From CAYZMS01 sp964479625 (GTDB lineage: Bacteria; Bacteroidota; Bacteroidia; Chitinophagales; Saprospiraceae): a stretch of DNA of 48,244 nt. The notes beneath the pieces are model-generated. The model worked only from the letters and a program-made list of their open reading frames with translations. It was not told the DNA's origin and ran no database searches. How positions within the stretch are numbered: position 1 is the stretch's first letter; every line of letters begins with the position of its first letter. Positions 7,194-15,299 of the stretch are shown here, in pieces. The stretch covers positions 1 through 48,244 of the forward strand of contig CAYZMS010000029.1 of assembly GCA_964479625.1 (NCBI GenBank), in the 5' to 3' direction. A program made the position numbers and the translations under genes.

Positions 7194-9437
7194 ATGAAAA
7201 CCAAGTTTACTCTGCTTGTGGTAATGCTGGTATTGCCACTTTTATTAGGTGCTCAACAACTTCAGCAAATCAACAGCTTTGGGAGTAATCCCGGGCAATT
7301 AAATATGTATTTATACGCTCCTAACAATATGCCTGCCAATGCCCCGGTGGTGGTAGCTATGCACGGATGTACGCAAAACGGGCTTGGTTTTGCCAACGAA
7401 ACTGGCTGGAATACCCTGGCCGATCGCTATAAGTTTTATGTGATCTATCCTGAACAACGCAATGGTAATAACTCTTCCGGTTGTTTTAATTGGTTTGAGA
7501 ACAGCGACATCAACCGGGGACAGGGAGAACCCCGATCCATTATATCCATGGTAGACTACGTAAAAAACAACTTCTCCGTAGATAGTGATAAGGTATTTGC
7601 TACTGGCTTTTCGGCAGGTGGCGCCATGACCTGTGTGATGCTGGCTACCTACCCGGATGTATTCAGGGGGGGAGCGGTGATGGCGGGGATACCCTATCGG
7701 GCAGCTATTGGTTTGATCGGTGCTTTTCAGGCACTAAACCCCGGGATTAATCAATCCCCTAACCAATGGGGTAATTCCGTCCGGAATGCAACTTCTTATA
7801 CTGGTCCCTGGCCGAAAGTGGCAGTATTCCATGGGACCAGCGACTTTACTGTCAATAATTCCAACCTTCAGGAGGTGGTAGAACAGTGGACGAATGTAAA
7901 TGGCGCGGATGCCAACGCTGATGCTACGGATAATAGTTTTGACGGCAATTCCAGCGTACGGCAACGGGTGTACAATGATGGAAATGGTCAGGCGGTGGTA
8001 GTGGCTTATGACATTACAGGAATGGGACATACTGTGGCTATTGATCCCGGATCAGGCCCTCAACAAGGGGGAACCATTGGCAGCTATTCCAGTGATGAAG
8101 ACTTCTATTCCTGTTTTTGGGCAGCAGATTTCTGGGGGATTACCGGGGGCAGCCAGCCCCCCGTCACAGTAGCTGACCCCAGTGGATTGAGTGCAGCAGC
8201 GGTATCCCAAACCGGCATAAACCTCAGTTGGACCGACAATGCTAACAACGAAACCAACTACCTGATTGAGCGCTCTTCCAGCGCAGGGGCCCCTTTTGTC
8301 CAAATCGCCAGCCTGGGAGCCAATGCCAATTCCTTTGCAGATAGCGGGCTCTCTGCAGGGACTACCTATTTCTACCGCGTGCGGGCCACCAACGGATCGG
8401 TGAATTCCAACTATTCGAATATTGCTTCGGCCACTACTTCAGCGGGAGGAGGTACTCCTCAGCCCCCGGCTGCGCCTTCAAACCTAAGTGCTGTTGCTCA
8501 GGGGCAGACGATCGTGTTGAATTGGATCGATAATTCGAATAACGAAACGGGTCTCGATCTTCAGCGTTCTCTAAGCCCGGGTAGTGGGTTCGTCTCTATC
8601 GCCAACCTGGGGGCAAATACCACTACTTTTACCGATCAAGGTCTTGTGGCTTCCACTACCTATTATTACCGGCTACGGGCAACAAATGCAGATGGTAACT
8701 CTTCCTTTAGTAACACTGCCAGTGCCCAGACCGTTGGAACGGCTGTTGTCCAAAGTATTGAGCAAAACCAGCAACAAGGGTTTATCGGCTACTTCAATAT
8801 TTTCGATTGTGGCCAATCCTTTACTCTCCCAGAAGCTGGAACGCTCACTCAAATTGATGTATTCAACCGCATAGGGGTCAGTAATAGTACCCTGCGGATT
8901 TTTTCGGGAAACACCACTTCAGGTACACCGCTTTATGAGCAAAGTGGGATCAGCCTGGGTAGTGGCTGGCAGTCCATAATCCTGAACACACCCCAGGCTT
9001 TATCCTCGGGGCAGTATACCTTCGAGCTGAGCCGTAGTACCTTTGGATATACCTTTACCGATACTTACGCCGGCGGGCAGTTGTTCTACAATAATTTCGG
9101 CTATGTTGCATTCGATGCTACCTTTCGGATATTCTATGAGACTATTCCCGGTGGCGCTGTCTTCCAGGGTGCTCCAAATCGTATTTTGGGATCGGAGATC
9201 GGAAAAATTGAAGTTTTTCCAAACCCAACAAGCGGGAGTGTGCATATACAGCTACCTTCCACCTTCGAATTACCGCTCCAACTCCGGTTGATGGATGGGC
9301 AGGGACGTTCGCTTCAGTTGATCCAACTAAATGATTACCGATTAGAATTGGGCATGGAGCAATGGCCCGCTGGCCTTTACCGACTCCAGGTTTCCGAGGG
9401 GGAACAGCAATTAGTAAAAACGATCGTTAAGCAGTAA
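7194..9437 (+). CDS. Secreted PHB-depolymerase/feruloyl-esterase family hydrolase with FnIII domains and T9SS sorting domain
   Basis: A 747-residue exported esterase. MKTKFTLLVVMLVLPLLLGA is a signal peptide. The alpha/beta-hydrolase domain (about 25-315) has HGCTQN (57-62), the lipase box GFSAG with Ser140, Asp217 in HGTSDF and His279 in GMGHT, a complete triad of the PHB depolymerase esterase family (extracellular polyester or feruloyl-ester cleavage). Two fibronectin type III domains follow (about 327-416 and 426-513), then a beta-rich, probably binding, domain (about 518-650). The last ~75 residues start with VFPNPTSG and end with GLYRLQVSEGEQQLVKTI, the type A T9SS C-terminal signal. The product is therefore probably exported across the outer membrane and released or anchored. 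Substrate is not resolved. A strong terminator follows. Confidence 0.88.
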   Translation: MKTKFTLLVVMLVLPLLLGAQQLQQINSFGSNPGQLNMYLYAPNNMPANAPVVVAMHGCTQNGLGFANETGWNTLADRYKFYVIYPEQRNGNNSSGCFNWFENSDINRGQGEPRSIISMVDYVKNNFSVDSDKVFATGFSAGGAMTCVMLATYPDVFRGGAVMAGIPYRAAIGLIGAFQALNPGINQSPNQWGNSVRNATSYTGPWPKVAVFHGTSDFTVNNSNLQEVVEQWTNVNGADANADATDNSFDGNSSVRQRVYNDGNGQAVVVAYDITGMGHTVAIDPGSGPQQGGTIGSYSSDEDFYSCFWAADFWGITGGSQPPVTVADPSGLSAAAVSQTGINLSWTDNANNETNYLIERSSSAGAPFVQIASLGANANSFADSGLSAGTTYFYRVRATNGSVNSNYSNIASATTSAGGGTPQPPAAPSNLSAVAQGQTIVLNWIDNSNNETGLDLQRSLSPGSGFVSIANLGANTTTFTDQGLVASTTYYYRLRATNADGNSSFSNTASAQTVGTAVVQSIEQNQQQGFIGYFNIFDCGQSFTLPEAGTLTQIDVFNRIGVSNSTLRIFSGNTTSGTPLYEQSGISLGSGWQSIILNTPQALSSGQYTFELSRSTFGYTFTDTYAGGQLFYNNFGYVAFDATFRIFYETIPGGAVFQGAPNRILGSEIGKIEVFPNPTSGSVHIQLPSTFELPLQLRLMDGQGRSLQLIQLNDYRLELGMEQWPAGLYRLQVSEGEQQLVKTIVKQ

Positions 9438-9462
9438 CTGCTTCAGTTTTTGGATACAACTG

Positions 9463-9485
9463 GGGGGGCTACTTCAGAGCCCCCC
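9463..9485 (+). terminator. Rho-independent-like terminator between convergent genes
   Basis: GGGGGGCT (9463-9470) pairs with AGCCCCCC (9478-9485) to give an 8-bp GC-rich stem with a 7-base loop, followed by ATCTTTAT. It sits 25 bp after the esterase stop codon and 4 bp beyond the stop of the convergent patatin-like gene, so it may serve both directions. The trailing T tract is short and interrupted. Confidence 0.75.
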
Positions 9486-9489
9486 ATCT

Positions 9490-11391
9490 TTATAGATGAT
9501 TATCCAACAGGCTTCGTTCGTTAAAATCGCTGAGGATGATCCGCATAGTGGTTTTGGTAAGGGATTTGGCCACTAGTTTGGCAATGAAAACCTTCCAGCC
9601 CCACCAGAAAAATCGACTGAAGAAACCTGGTTTGCCATTCCTTCTGGCGACGGGACCAAAAAAGTGGATCATCCAGGCTTCTACCCGGTCCTGCTCTGCT
9701 TTTTCTACCTCAGGGGCCTGACCTTCTTTCTTTGGAGGCAAGGGGTGAAGGAGGATTTGATGGATCCGGTGCTGGATCTTTGGAATTAGCTTTTTCAGAT
9801 CCTGGGGAGCCAATTTAGGCTTATCCGGGAAGGGGAGGATGTTATTCACCTTGCCTGCGCGGAGGTTTTCAATGTCCATATCGGGAATGATGGGGTAGTA
9901 CAAACCCTGTGTATCGGGATTGTAGATACAGAAGCGGTGGTGCCGGGGATCCTTGTCATCCTGCTCCCAATCTGAAAAGATGAGGAATTCCTTTGCCTTT
10001 TCGACGGGGACATTAAAATACCGTCGAATAAAACTTTGGCAATTCTTTCGCCCCAGGGCAAAATCGTGCTCTCGGAATTCCGGACTGAAAAAACCACCGA
10101 AGCCTTCAAGGGAACCGCAGGCAATAGGGTAGGGCTCATTCGGTTGCTTAGGGAAGATCATCCTCCTGGTGTGGTCACTGGACAAGGCGCGCAACAGATC
10201 GCTTTCCTTGACCATGGCCTGGTCGCGTATAGCGCCTAACAGACCCGGGAGCAGGCGCGTCCAATGTTCAATAATGCTGGGGTCGATCTTTTCCTCCAGA
10301 CTTTTCTGGAAATTGGGAAAAGGGTCTATCATTATGATGGCGTAGCTGAATCGTTCTCGCTCTGCCTTGTCCTCCATTGAACGGGTGATTTCATCGAAGG
10401 GTTCATTGTTAATGGTCCCTCCGTCGACAGCTACGAAATCAAAGGTTTTCCCTTCTAGCGGAATATCAATACCTGGCAGGTCGGCACCCCGTTCCTCCAT
10501 GAAGCGATCCAGGCCAAGCAGTCGGTAGACCATGGCTTTGATATAGCCAGGTTTGATCTGATTCAAAAGCCTGGCTTGCAGTCCAAGTGGGAAAGCACCG
10601 GTGGCCTTGGCGCACTCCAGTAAGATCTGTTGATGTTCCCTATTCTTTGGATCGAAAGAGATAGAGTGGGGTTTATACATATCTTTATCCCCAAGGCTGA
10701 AATGGGCCACTCCTTTATGCATGAACATCTGATGAAAAGGCTGGTCCCTGTGATCTTCCAACCCTCTTTGACGAGCCTTTACTTCATCGTAGAAACTGAC
10801 GGCAATGGGAACGCCTCTAAGGCTGGTCAGCGTGAGGATGACCTCCAGGTTTTCGGAAAAATAAGGAGGCATTTTATCCCTGAGCTGGTCGAATACCGCG
10901 GCCCGGTCGGCTATAGCATCTATAGGCTTGGAATTGAGCAAAGCAGGAACGCTGGAATACAGTTCAATATCATCTGTTCGCAACATTTGATCTAGGGTGG
11001 CTTCACTGTCGGCCCGGTCATTCAAATGGACCCAGGCCTCGTACAGCTTATTACCCAATCCCTCGGGGTTCTCTGCATTTACCGGGCGAATGGGTTCGAA
11101 TAAAGCAAGAGTGGTAATAGCCGCGGTCATACCCCCGGCAGAGGCTCCTCCCAGTACTTCTATGACCACATCATGCATGGGGACGGAAGCATCGTAATCG
11201 GGATGATCGGAACCCAGCCGCCGGTTCTTACTTTTGGCGATCTCCCATTTCTCCAGGGTTTCCAGAAGGTAGTCCATTACACCGGCCGTATAAGCCCCGG
11301 CTGATACGGCTCCAGCCATGGCAATGCCAAGCTTGAATACTTTTGGTTTGTCCTGTTCCATCTTGCTGAAGTTTAAAACAGTTTTTTCCAT
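9490..11391 (-). CDS. Large patatin-like phospholipase domain protein
   Basis: A 633-residue protein with a patatin-type N-terminal half. The oxyanion region reads GIAMAGAVSAGAYTAGVMDYL, a variant lacking the usual GGGxRG, followed by the nucleophile elbow GGASAGGM and the acidic partner in VDGGTINNEPFDE. The C-terminal ~250 residues (phosphate-rich basic and Pro-rich segments, ending WWGWKVFIAKLVAKSLT) are not recognised and could bind membrane. No signal peptide. The start at 11391 lies inside a perfect 53-base hairpin; an in-frame ATG at 11361 lies outside it and may be the real or alternative start. It is divergent from ppk2. Lipid hydrolase activity is inferred from the conserved Ser-Asp dyad. 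Confidence 0.8.
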   Translation of the reverse strand: MEKTVLNFSKMEQDKPKVFKLGIAMAGAVSAGAYTAGVMDYLLETLEKWEIAKSKNRRLGSDHPDYDASVPMHDVVIEVLGGASAGGMTAAITTLALFEPIRPVNAENPEGLGNKLYEAWVHLNDRADSEATLDQMLRTDDIELYSSVPALLNSKPIDAIADRAAVFDQLRDKMPPYFSENLEVILTLTSLRGVPIAVSFYDEVKARQRGLEDHRDQPFHQMFMHKGVAHFSLGDKDMYKPHSISFDPKNREHQQILLECAKATGAFPLGLQARLLNQIKPGYIKAMVYRLLGLDRFMEERGADLPGIDIPLEGKTFDFVAVDGGTINNEPFDEITRSMEDKAERERFSYAIIMIDPFPNFQKSLEEKIDPSIIEHWTRLLPGLLGAIRDQAMVKESDLLRALSSDHTRRMIFPKQPNEPYPIACGSLEGFGGFFSPEFREHDFALGRKNCQSFIRRYFNVPVEKAKEFLIFSDWEQDDKDPRHHRFCIYNPDTQGLYYPIIPDMDIENLRAGKVNNILPFPDKPKLAPQDLKKLIPKIQHRIHQILLHPLPPKKEGQAPEVEKAEQDRVEAWMIHFFGPVARRNGKPGFFSRFFWWGWKVFIAKLVAKSLTKTTMRIILSDFNERSLLDNHL

Positions 11392-11434
11392 AAAATCTAA
11401 AAATGCAAAGCATTTTTAGATTTTATGGAAAAAA
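11382..11434. repeat. Perfect inverted repeat, 25-bp arms with a 3-base loop, over the patatin start codon
   Basis: Bases 11382-11406 are the exact reverse complement of 11410-11434, separated by AAA (11407-11409). The arms are AT-rich with GGAAAAAA/TTTTTTCC at the outer ends. On the minus strand the 3' arm contains the annotated ATG (11391-11389) and the following codons of the large patatin-like gene, so an mRNA starting upstream would bury the initiation codon in a long stem. It could be a translational switch, a regulator-binding palindrome between two divergent genes, or a local inverted duplication of the gene start. Confidence 0.9.
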
Positions 11435-11485
11435 GATACTTTTATTCTTGAACAAGAAGTTTGTCATCCCCAAATAATCAAATCA

Positions 11486-12268
11486 ATGAAGTTGCTTTCC
11501 CTAGAAACCAGCCAGGAGTATATCAATATTCAAACAGAGCTGGTGCACCTGCAAACGCATTTGGCTGAAACGGATCAACGCCTGCTACTTATCTTCGAAG
11601 GCCGGGATACTGCCGGCAAAGGTGGTTCCATCATGCGTTTCGTCCGCTTTCTGAATCCCCGGAATTACCGGATCGTGGCCCTGGGCAAACCTACAGAGGT
11701 GGAGCGAGGACAGTGGTTTTTTCAGCGCTATATTGCTCACCTGCCCAACCCCGGCGAAATCGCCTTGTTTGACCGCTCCTGGTACAACCGGGCAGTGGTA
11801 GAACCAGTAATGGGGTTTTGTACTTCTGAGCAGCACGAATTGTTCATGCACCAGGTGACCCAGGTCGAAAAAATGTTGATCGATGATGGCATCAGGATAG
11901 TGAAATTTTGGTTTTCCATTGATGTGGAAGAGCAAAAGAAAAGACTGGACGAACGGCGTACCAACCCCCTCCAAATGTGGAAAATGAGTACCGTCGATGC
12001 GGTAGCCCAGCAAAAATGGGTGGATTACACCAAATACAAGTCCAAAATGTTTCGAATGACCTCTACCTCAGAAAATCCCTGGGTGGTGGTGAGTGGCAAC
12101 ATCAAAGATACAGCCAGAATGGAAGCCATGCGCTATGTCGTTTCTCAAATGGATTACCCGAAAAAAGGGCAAACGGGAGAGCGTCTCGAGCCAGACCTGG
12201 AAATCGTTTCTGTGCTTACCAATCTGGAAGAAGCCGATCGCTACCTGGAAGCACACCAGGGCCACTAA
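11486..12268 (+). CDS. ppk2: Polyphosphate kinase 2 (PPK2)
   Basis: A 260-residue cytoplasmic kinase that transfers phosphate between polyphosphate and nucleotides. It has the PPK2 Walker A motif EGRDTAGKGG (38-47), the lid-side segment ALGKPTEVERGQWFFQRY, and the Walker B motif DRSWYNR (96-102), followed by RTNPLQMWKMSTVD. It is a single-domain protein of standard length. Whether it phosphorylates NDP, NMP or both cannot be decided confidently here. The upstream spacer is shared with the divergent patatin gene and holds TTCTTG-AA-CAAGAA (11445-11458), a possible operator. Its end overlaps the convergent CotH-like gene by 4 bp. Confidence 0.93.
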   Translation: MKLLSLETSQEYINIQTELVHLQTHLAETDQRLLLIFEGRDTAGKGGSIMRFVRFLNPRNYRIVALGKPTEVERGQWFFQRYIAHLPNPGEIALFDRSWYNRAVVEPVMGFCTSEQHELFMHQVTQVEKMLIDDGIRIVKFWFSIDVEEQKKRLDERRTNPLQMWKMSTVDAVAQQKWVDYTKYKSKMFRMTSTSENPWVVVSGNIKDTARMEAMRYVVSQMDYPKKGQTGERLEPDLEIVSVLTNLEEADRYLEAHQGH

Positions 12269-13296
12269 TACGGGCAAAATTCCTTGAGCATTCGGTCTTC
12301 CTGTTCTAACAGCTTGAAAAAATCGTTCAGTATATCTTCAAAGTAGCGTCGTTCACTTTTACTGAGGTGTTCGAATGCCCGAACGGTAGCTAGTAATTGC
12401 TCCTTTTTATCCAGAAAATGCTGAGCCATCAAGCGGGCTTCGGATTCCTTGATATCTTCACCCATAAAATAGGGCTGGGTAACCTCCTTGATGAGCGTTT
12501 GGGAGTTGGGGATGGCATAATCCGTATGGACTAAACCAGCATAATCGAAGTCATAAGGCACAGGGCTGACTTGTTCCTCATCGGGTAACTTTACCCATTC
12601 GATATTATGCCGGCTGCTAACCTGCCAGTCTGTATTTCGGATCATATATTCGAAAAAACAAAGGTTTACATAGGCTTCCCGGTCTACCATGGCGTCATTA
12701 AGCCGTCCAGCCTCCAAGACCTGGGCATTCAGACGATGCGCGTACTCCTCTTCCTTTTCGATCAGGAAAGCGAGCAGGGTCTCTTCCAGCTTTTCCCCGG
12801 AATAGATCTCCAGGCGGATTAAGCGGGTGTGGAAGGCCAGTGGGCTAACTTGCTTTTGCAATTCGTAGATTAGCTGTTCCTTGAGCAAATAAGCAGCACC
12901 GTCTTTATTGGAACGGCATTGGAGGACCAATTTAAGGTCGTTAAAGGTAGAATCCATGTTAAGGGCTTTCAACTCCTTTTTTTTCACCTTCAATCGTAAC
13001 GGCGGGAAGCGGCAAGCCCTTTTCCGGGTGTTTCCCCGGCTTCTGACTTCTATATTAAATTGGGAATCTCCCAAGCCAGGAAGTTGTAGGGCCAGGGTGC
13101 CGTCCTGGTAGTTTTCCTTCATTTTATTTCGCATTAACTGCTTCCAATCCGTTTGTAATCTTAGCAGAGGCAGGTCTTCTCCGGAAGCGGCAATATTTTC
13201 GAACAGGGTAGGTTGCTGAGCTGGCAAGCTAGTACTACAGACCAGTATGCAAAGGAGGTATTGGACGGTCAAATTCAAAGGAATGCGGTGGATCAT
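12265..13296 (-). CDS. Secreted CotH-like (spore-coat kinase fold) protein
   Basis: A 343-residue protein with a signal peptide ending at LPAQ (about residue 27). RSRGNTRKRACRFPPLRLKV (85-104), a central EQLIYEL...TRLIRLEI region, IEKEEEYAHR, NTDWQVSSRHNIEWV and PVPYDFDYAGL are the sequence landmarks of CotH-family proteins, in which DxD-type acidic residues act in an atypical protein-kinase fold. Similarity is distant and recognised by eye. It lacks the beta-sandwich extensions often fused to CotH. Location is periplasm or outside. It lies downstream of the phosphoesterase gene in the same direction with a 177-bp gap containing an imperfect inverted repeat. Confidence 0.6.
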   Translation of the reverse strand: MIHRIPLNLTVQYLLCILVCSTSLPAQQPTLFENIAASGEDLPLLRLQTDWKQLMRNKMKENYQDGTLALQLPGLGDSQFNIEVRSRGNTRKRACRFPPLRLKVKKKELKALNMDSTFNDLKLVLQCRSNKDGAAYLLKEQLIYELQKQVSPLAFHTRLIRLEIYSGEKLEETLLAFLIEKEEEYAHRLNAQVLEAGRLNDAMVDREAYVNLCFFEYMIRNTDWQVSSRHNIEWVKLPDEEQVSPVPYDFDYAGLVHTDYAIPNSQTLIKEVTQPYFMGEDIKESEARLMAQHFLDKKEQLLATVRAFEHLSKSERRYFEDILNDFFKLLEQEDRMLKEFCPY

Positions 13297-13366
13297 GGTA
13301 ATTCAGGTGTTGGTGGTCACAAAACAATGGCTTGCAAATGAAAAGGGAAGGGGTTCCAGAAAATCC

Positions 13367-13404
13367 TTATCCTCTCTTTCCATTCGATATAAAAGAGGGA
13401 ATAA
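13367..13404. repeat. Imperfect inverted repeat after the phosphoesterase gene
   Basis: TTATCCTCTCTTT (13367-13379) and AAAGAGGGAATAA (13392-13404) pair at 11 of 13 positions around a 12-base loop. It lies about 70 bases past the phosphoesterase stop and about 70 upstream of the CotH-like start, both on the minus strand. It may be a weak terminator or a leader structure; no U tract follows. Confidence 0.35.
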
Positions 13405-13473
13405 GAAATAAAGTGAAGGACTCCAAACACCAAGTTTGATCTGAGTCGCCCATAAATGCATGTGCTATTAAAG

Positions 13474-14556
13474 TTACAATTTTATTCTGTTCCCGGAAAG
13501 TTTACCCCGGTAGAACTGGCCATCCTCCCAAAACAAGACCTCTCCCTTGGAGCCGGTCAGCAGAGAGCTGTCAATGCCAAAGACCCGGCCTCCGAATAAA
13601 CTGACAATCTCTTCCTGTGGGGTATGGCCTACCACCAGGTGATCTAGCTCGTAGCGTTTTAGGGTTTTTTTAATCTGTTTTTGGTTGGCCAATGGGGAAA
13701 TGAAGTATCCCCGATACCAAAGGGGGCTTTCCTCGAAAAAGAAGGGAGCCAGGCTGGGAGATTCGGCAATAGCATAGGGATCTGCTGAAAAAATGGAATC
13801 CTTAAAGATCCGGTTCATATCCTCAAAGTTCGAAATCCCATCAAGCACGGTAGGGGAAATGCCCGCATGTATAAAGCCAATATTGTTGACGGATATGGCT
13901 ACCGGTTTGCTTCGAAGCCACTTCCCCAGGTAGGTGGACGGGCTAAAAAGAGAATCTATGGTTGCTCCTAAAAGGGCACAGGTGTAACGATATTTTTTGT
14001 GCAGGTACCGCATATCACCATGGAAAATGAGTTGTTCGTGGTTACCCAGGATAAAGTGGACCTTCCCGCCTGCTTTGGCCGCTTGTTGTTCCAGGCGGTG
14101 CACCCACCAGAGTAATTCGGTCACTTTAGGGCCTCGGTCAAAAATATCTCCGGCGATAATCAGGTGCCCCTCTCCAAATGCCCAGTTGCCCTCTTCATCG
14201 ATCACCTCATTTGCTTCCAATAATTCTAGGGTGATGTCATTCTGTCCGTGCGGGTCACTGATAGCTGCAATTTTCGAAACCCCTTCAAATCGAATGCTGG
14301 TATCCGGAAGGAAATTGGCTGCTTCATTCAGGTCAGCCGGGTCAAAAAAATCATTGAAGAAGGCATCACCCAATTTGGCCTTCCATTCTGCCAGGGAGGC
14401 TTCTTCTACTTGGTTTTCAGTTATCCAGCGCATGATCCATTCCTCCTGTTCGAAAAACAGGTAAGGCCCGTCGTTAAATTGGTTTTCTTCTTGTGCCATA
14501 AGGCCATGATAACAAAAAAGCAGTCCACATAAGGCAAGAACAATTTGTCTGTTCAT
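13474..14556 (-). CDS. Exported calcineurin-like metallophosphoesterase
   Basis: A 360-residue phosphoesterase with signal peptide MNRQIVLALCGLLFCYHGLM. The dimetal site is complete: SDPHGQ (100-105), GDIFDRGP (136-143), GNHEQ (171-175), then HAGISP and GHTPQEE. The DRGP and GNHE pattern is typical of PPP-like (Shewanella-like) protein serine/threonine phosphatases, so the target may be phosphoproteins or small phosphoesters in the periplasm. Substrate cannot be deduced from sequence. It is divergent from the kefF-like gene across a 117-bp spacer. Confidence 0.88.
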   Translation of the reverse strand: MNRQIVLALCGLLFCYHGLMAQEENQFNDGPYLFFEQEEWIMRWITENQVEEASLAEWKAKLGDAFFNDFFDPADLNEAANFLPDTSIRFEGVSKIAAISDPHGQNDITLELLEANEVIDEEGNWAFGEGHLIIAGDIFDRGPKVTELLWWVHRLEQQAAKAGGKVHFILGNHEQLIFHGDMRYLHKKYRYTCALLGATIDSLFSPSTYLGKWLRSKPVAISVNNIGFIHAGISPTVLDGISNFEDMNRIFKDSIFSADPYAIAESPSLAPFFFEESPLWYRGYFISPLANQKQIKKTLKRYELDHLVVGHTPQEEIVSLFGGRVFGIDSSLLTGSKGEVLFWEDGQFYRGKLSGNRIKL

Positions 14557-14673
14557 ACTATTTCAATTTATTTAAGGCTAAAGGGATGAGAAATCCAAAC
14601 TAGACTATTGCTAAGGATTAGACTCTTCCTTTCGCGCTGAATTTCGACCAAGGAGCCTAAGAAATCGAACATC

Positions 14674-15288
14674 ATGAAGAAAATCCTGATTCTTTTTGCC
14701 CACCCGGCCCTGGAACGATCCCGAGTAAACCGGGAGCTGATCTGGGGAGTAAAAGATATTCAGGGCGTGACCTTTCACGACCTCTATCAATTATACCCCG
14801 ACTTTTATATAGACGTACAAAGGGAGCAGGAGTTACTTTTGATGAATGACATCATCGTTTGGCATCACCCATTGTACTGGTACAGTGTACCGCCCCTGCT
14901 CAAGCAATGGATGGATCTGGTACTGGAGCATGATTGGGCTTACGGCAGCAAAGGTAACGCCCTCAAGGGAAAAATGCTCTTTAATGCCATTACCGCCGGT
15001 GGGGGCGAACAGGCCTATTGTGAGAACGGCTACAATCGATATACTCTTCCGGAGTTTTTCAGGCCTTTTGAACAAACTGCCTGCTTGTGCGGCATGCAAT
15101 ATTTACCCCCTTTTGTCATATTTGGCACCCACCGAATGGGTATTGCGGACTGCGACAAAGCTCGGCAGGACTACCATAAACTACTGGAAACCCTTGGAAA
15201 GGGGGAATACGACCCTGCCTCTCTTCATCAACTTACGTATTTAAACGAGATTCTATCCTCTAAAACTTCTTCTTTTCAAAACCTCTAA
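14674..15288 (+). CDS. kefF: NAD(P)H:quinone oxidoreductase, KefF-like ancillary protein
   Basis: A 204-residue flavodoxin-fold NAD(P)H oxidoreductase. The flavin-binding start ILILFAHPALERSRVN and the block HHPLYWYSVPPLLKQWMDLV, followed by HDWAYGSKG, are hallmarks of the KefF/MdaB family. In Gram-negative bacteria KefF binds the Kef potassium-efflux antiporter and stimulates it while reducing quinone electrophiles. Here the gene is 11 bp upstream of a kefC-type gene in the same direction, which supports that role. No signal peptide. Confidence 0.88.
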   Translation: MKKILILFAHPALERSRVNRELIWGVKDIQGVTFHDLYQLYPDFYIDVQREQELLLMNDIIVWHHPLYWYSVPPLLKQWMDLVLEHDWAYGSKGNALKGKMLFNAITAGGGEQAYCENGYNRYTLPEFFRPFEQTACLCGMQYLPPFVIFGTHRMGIADCDKARQDYHKLLETLGKGEYDPASLHQLTYLNEILSSKTSSFQNL

Positions 15289-15299
15289 CAATAAGCCGG

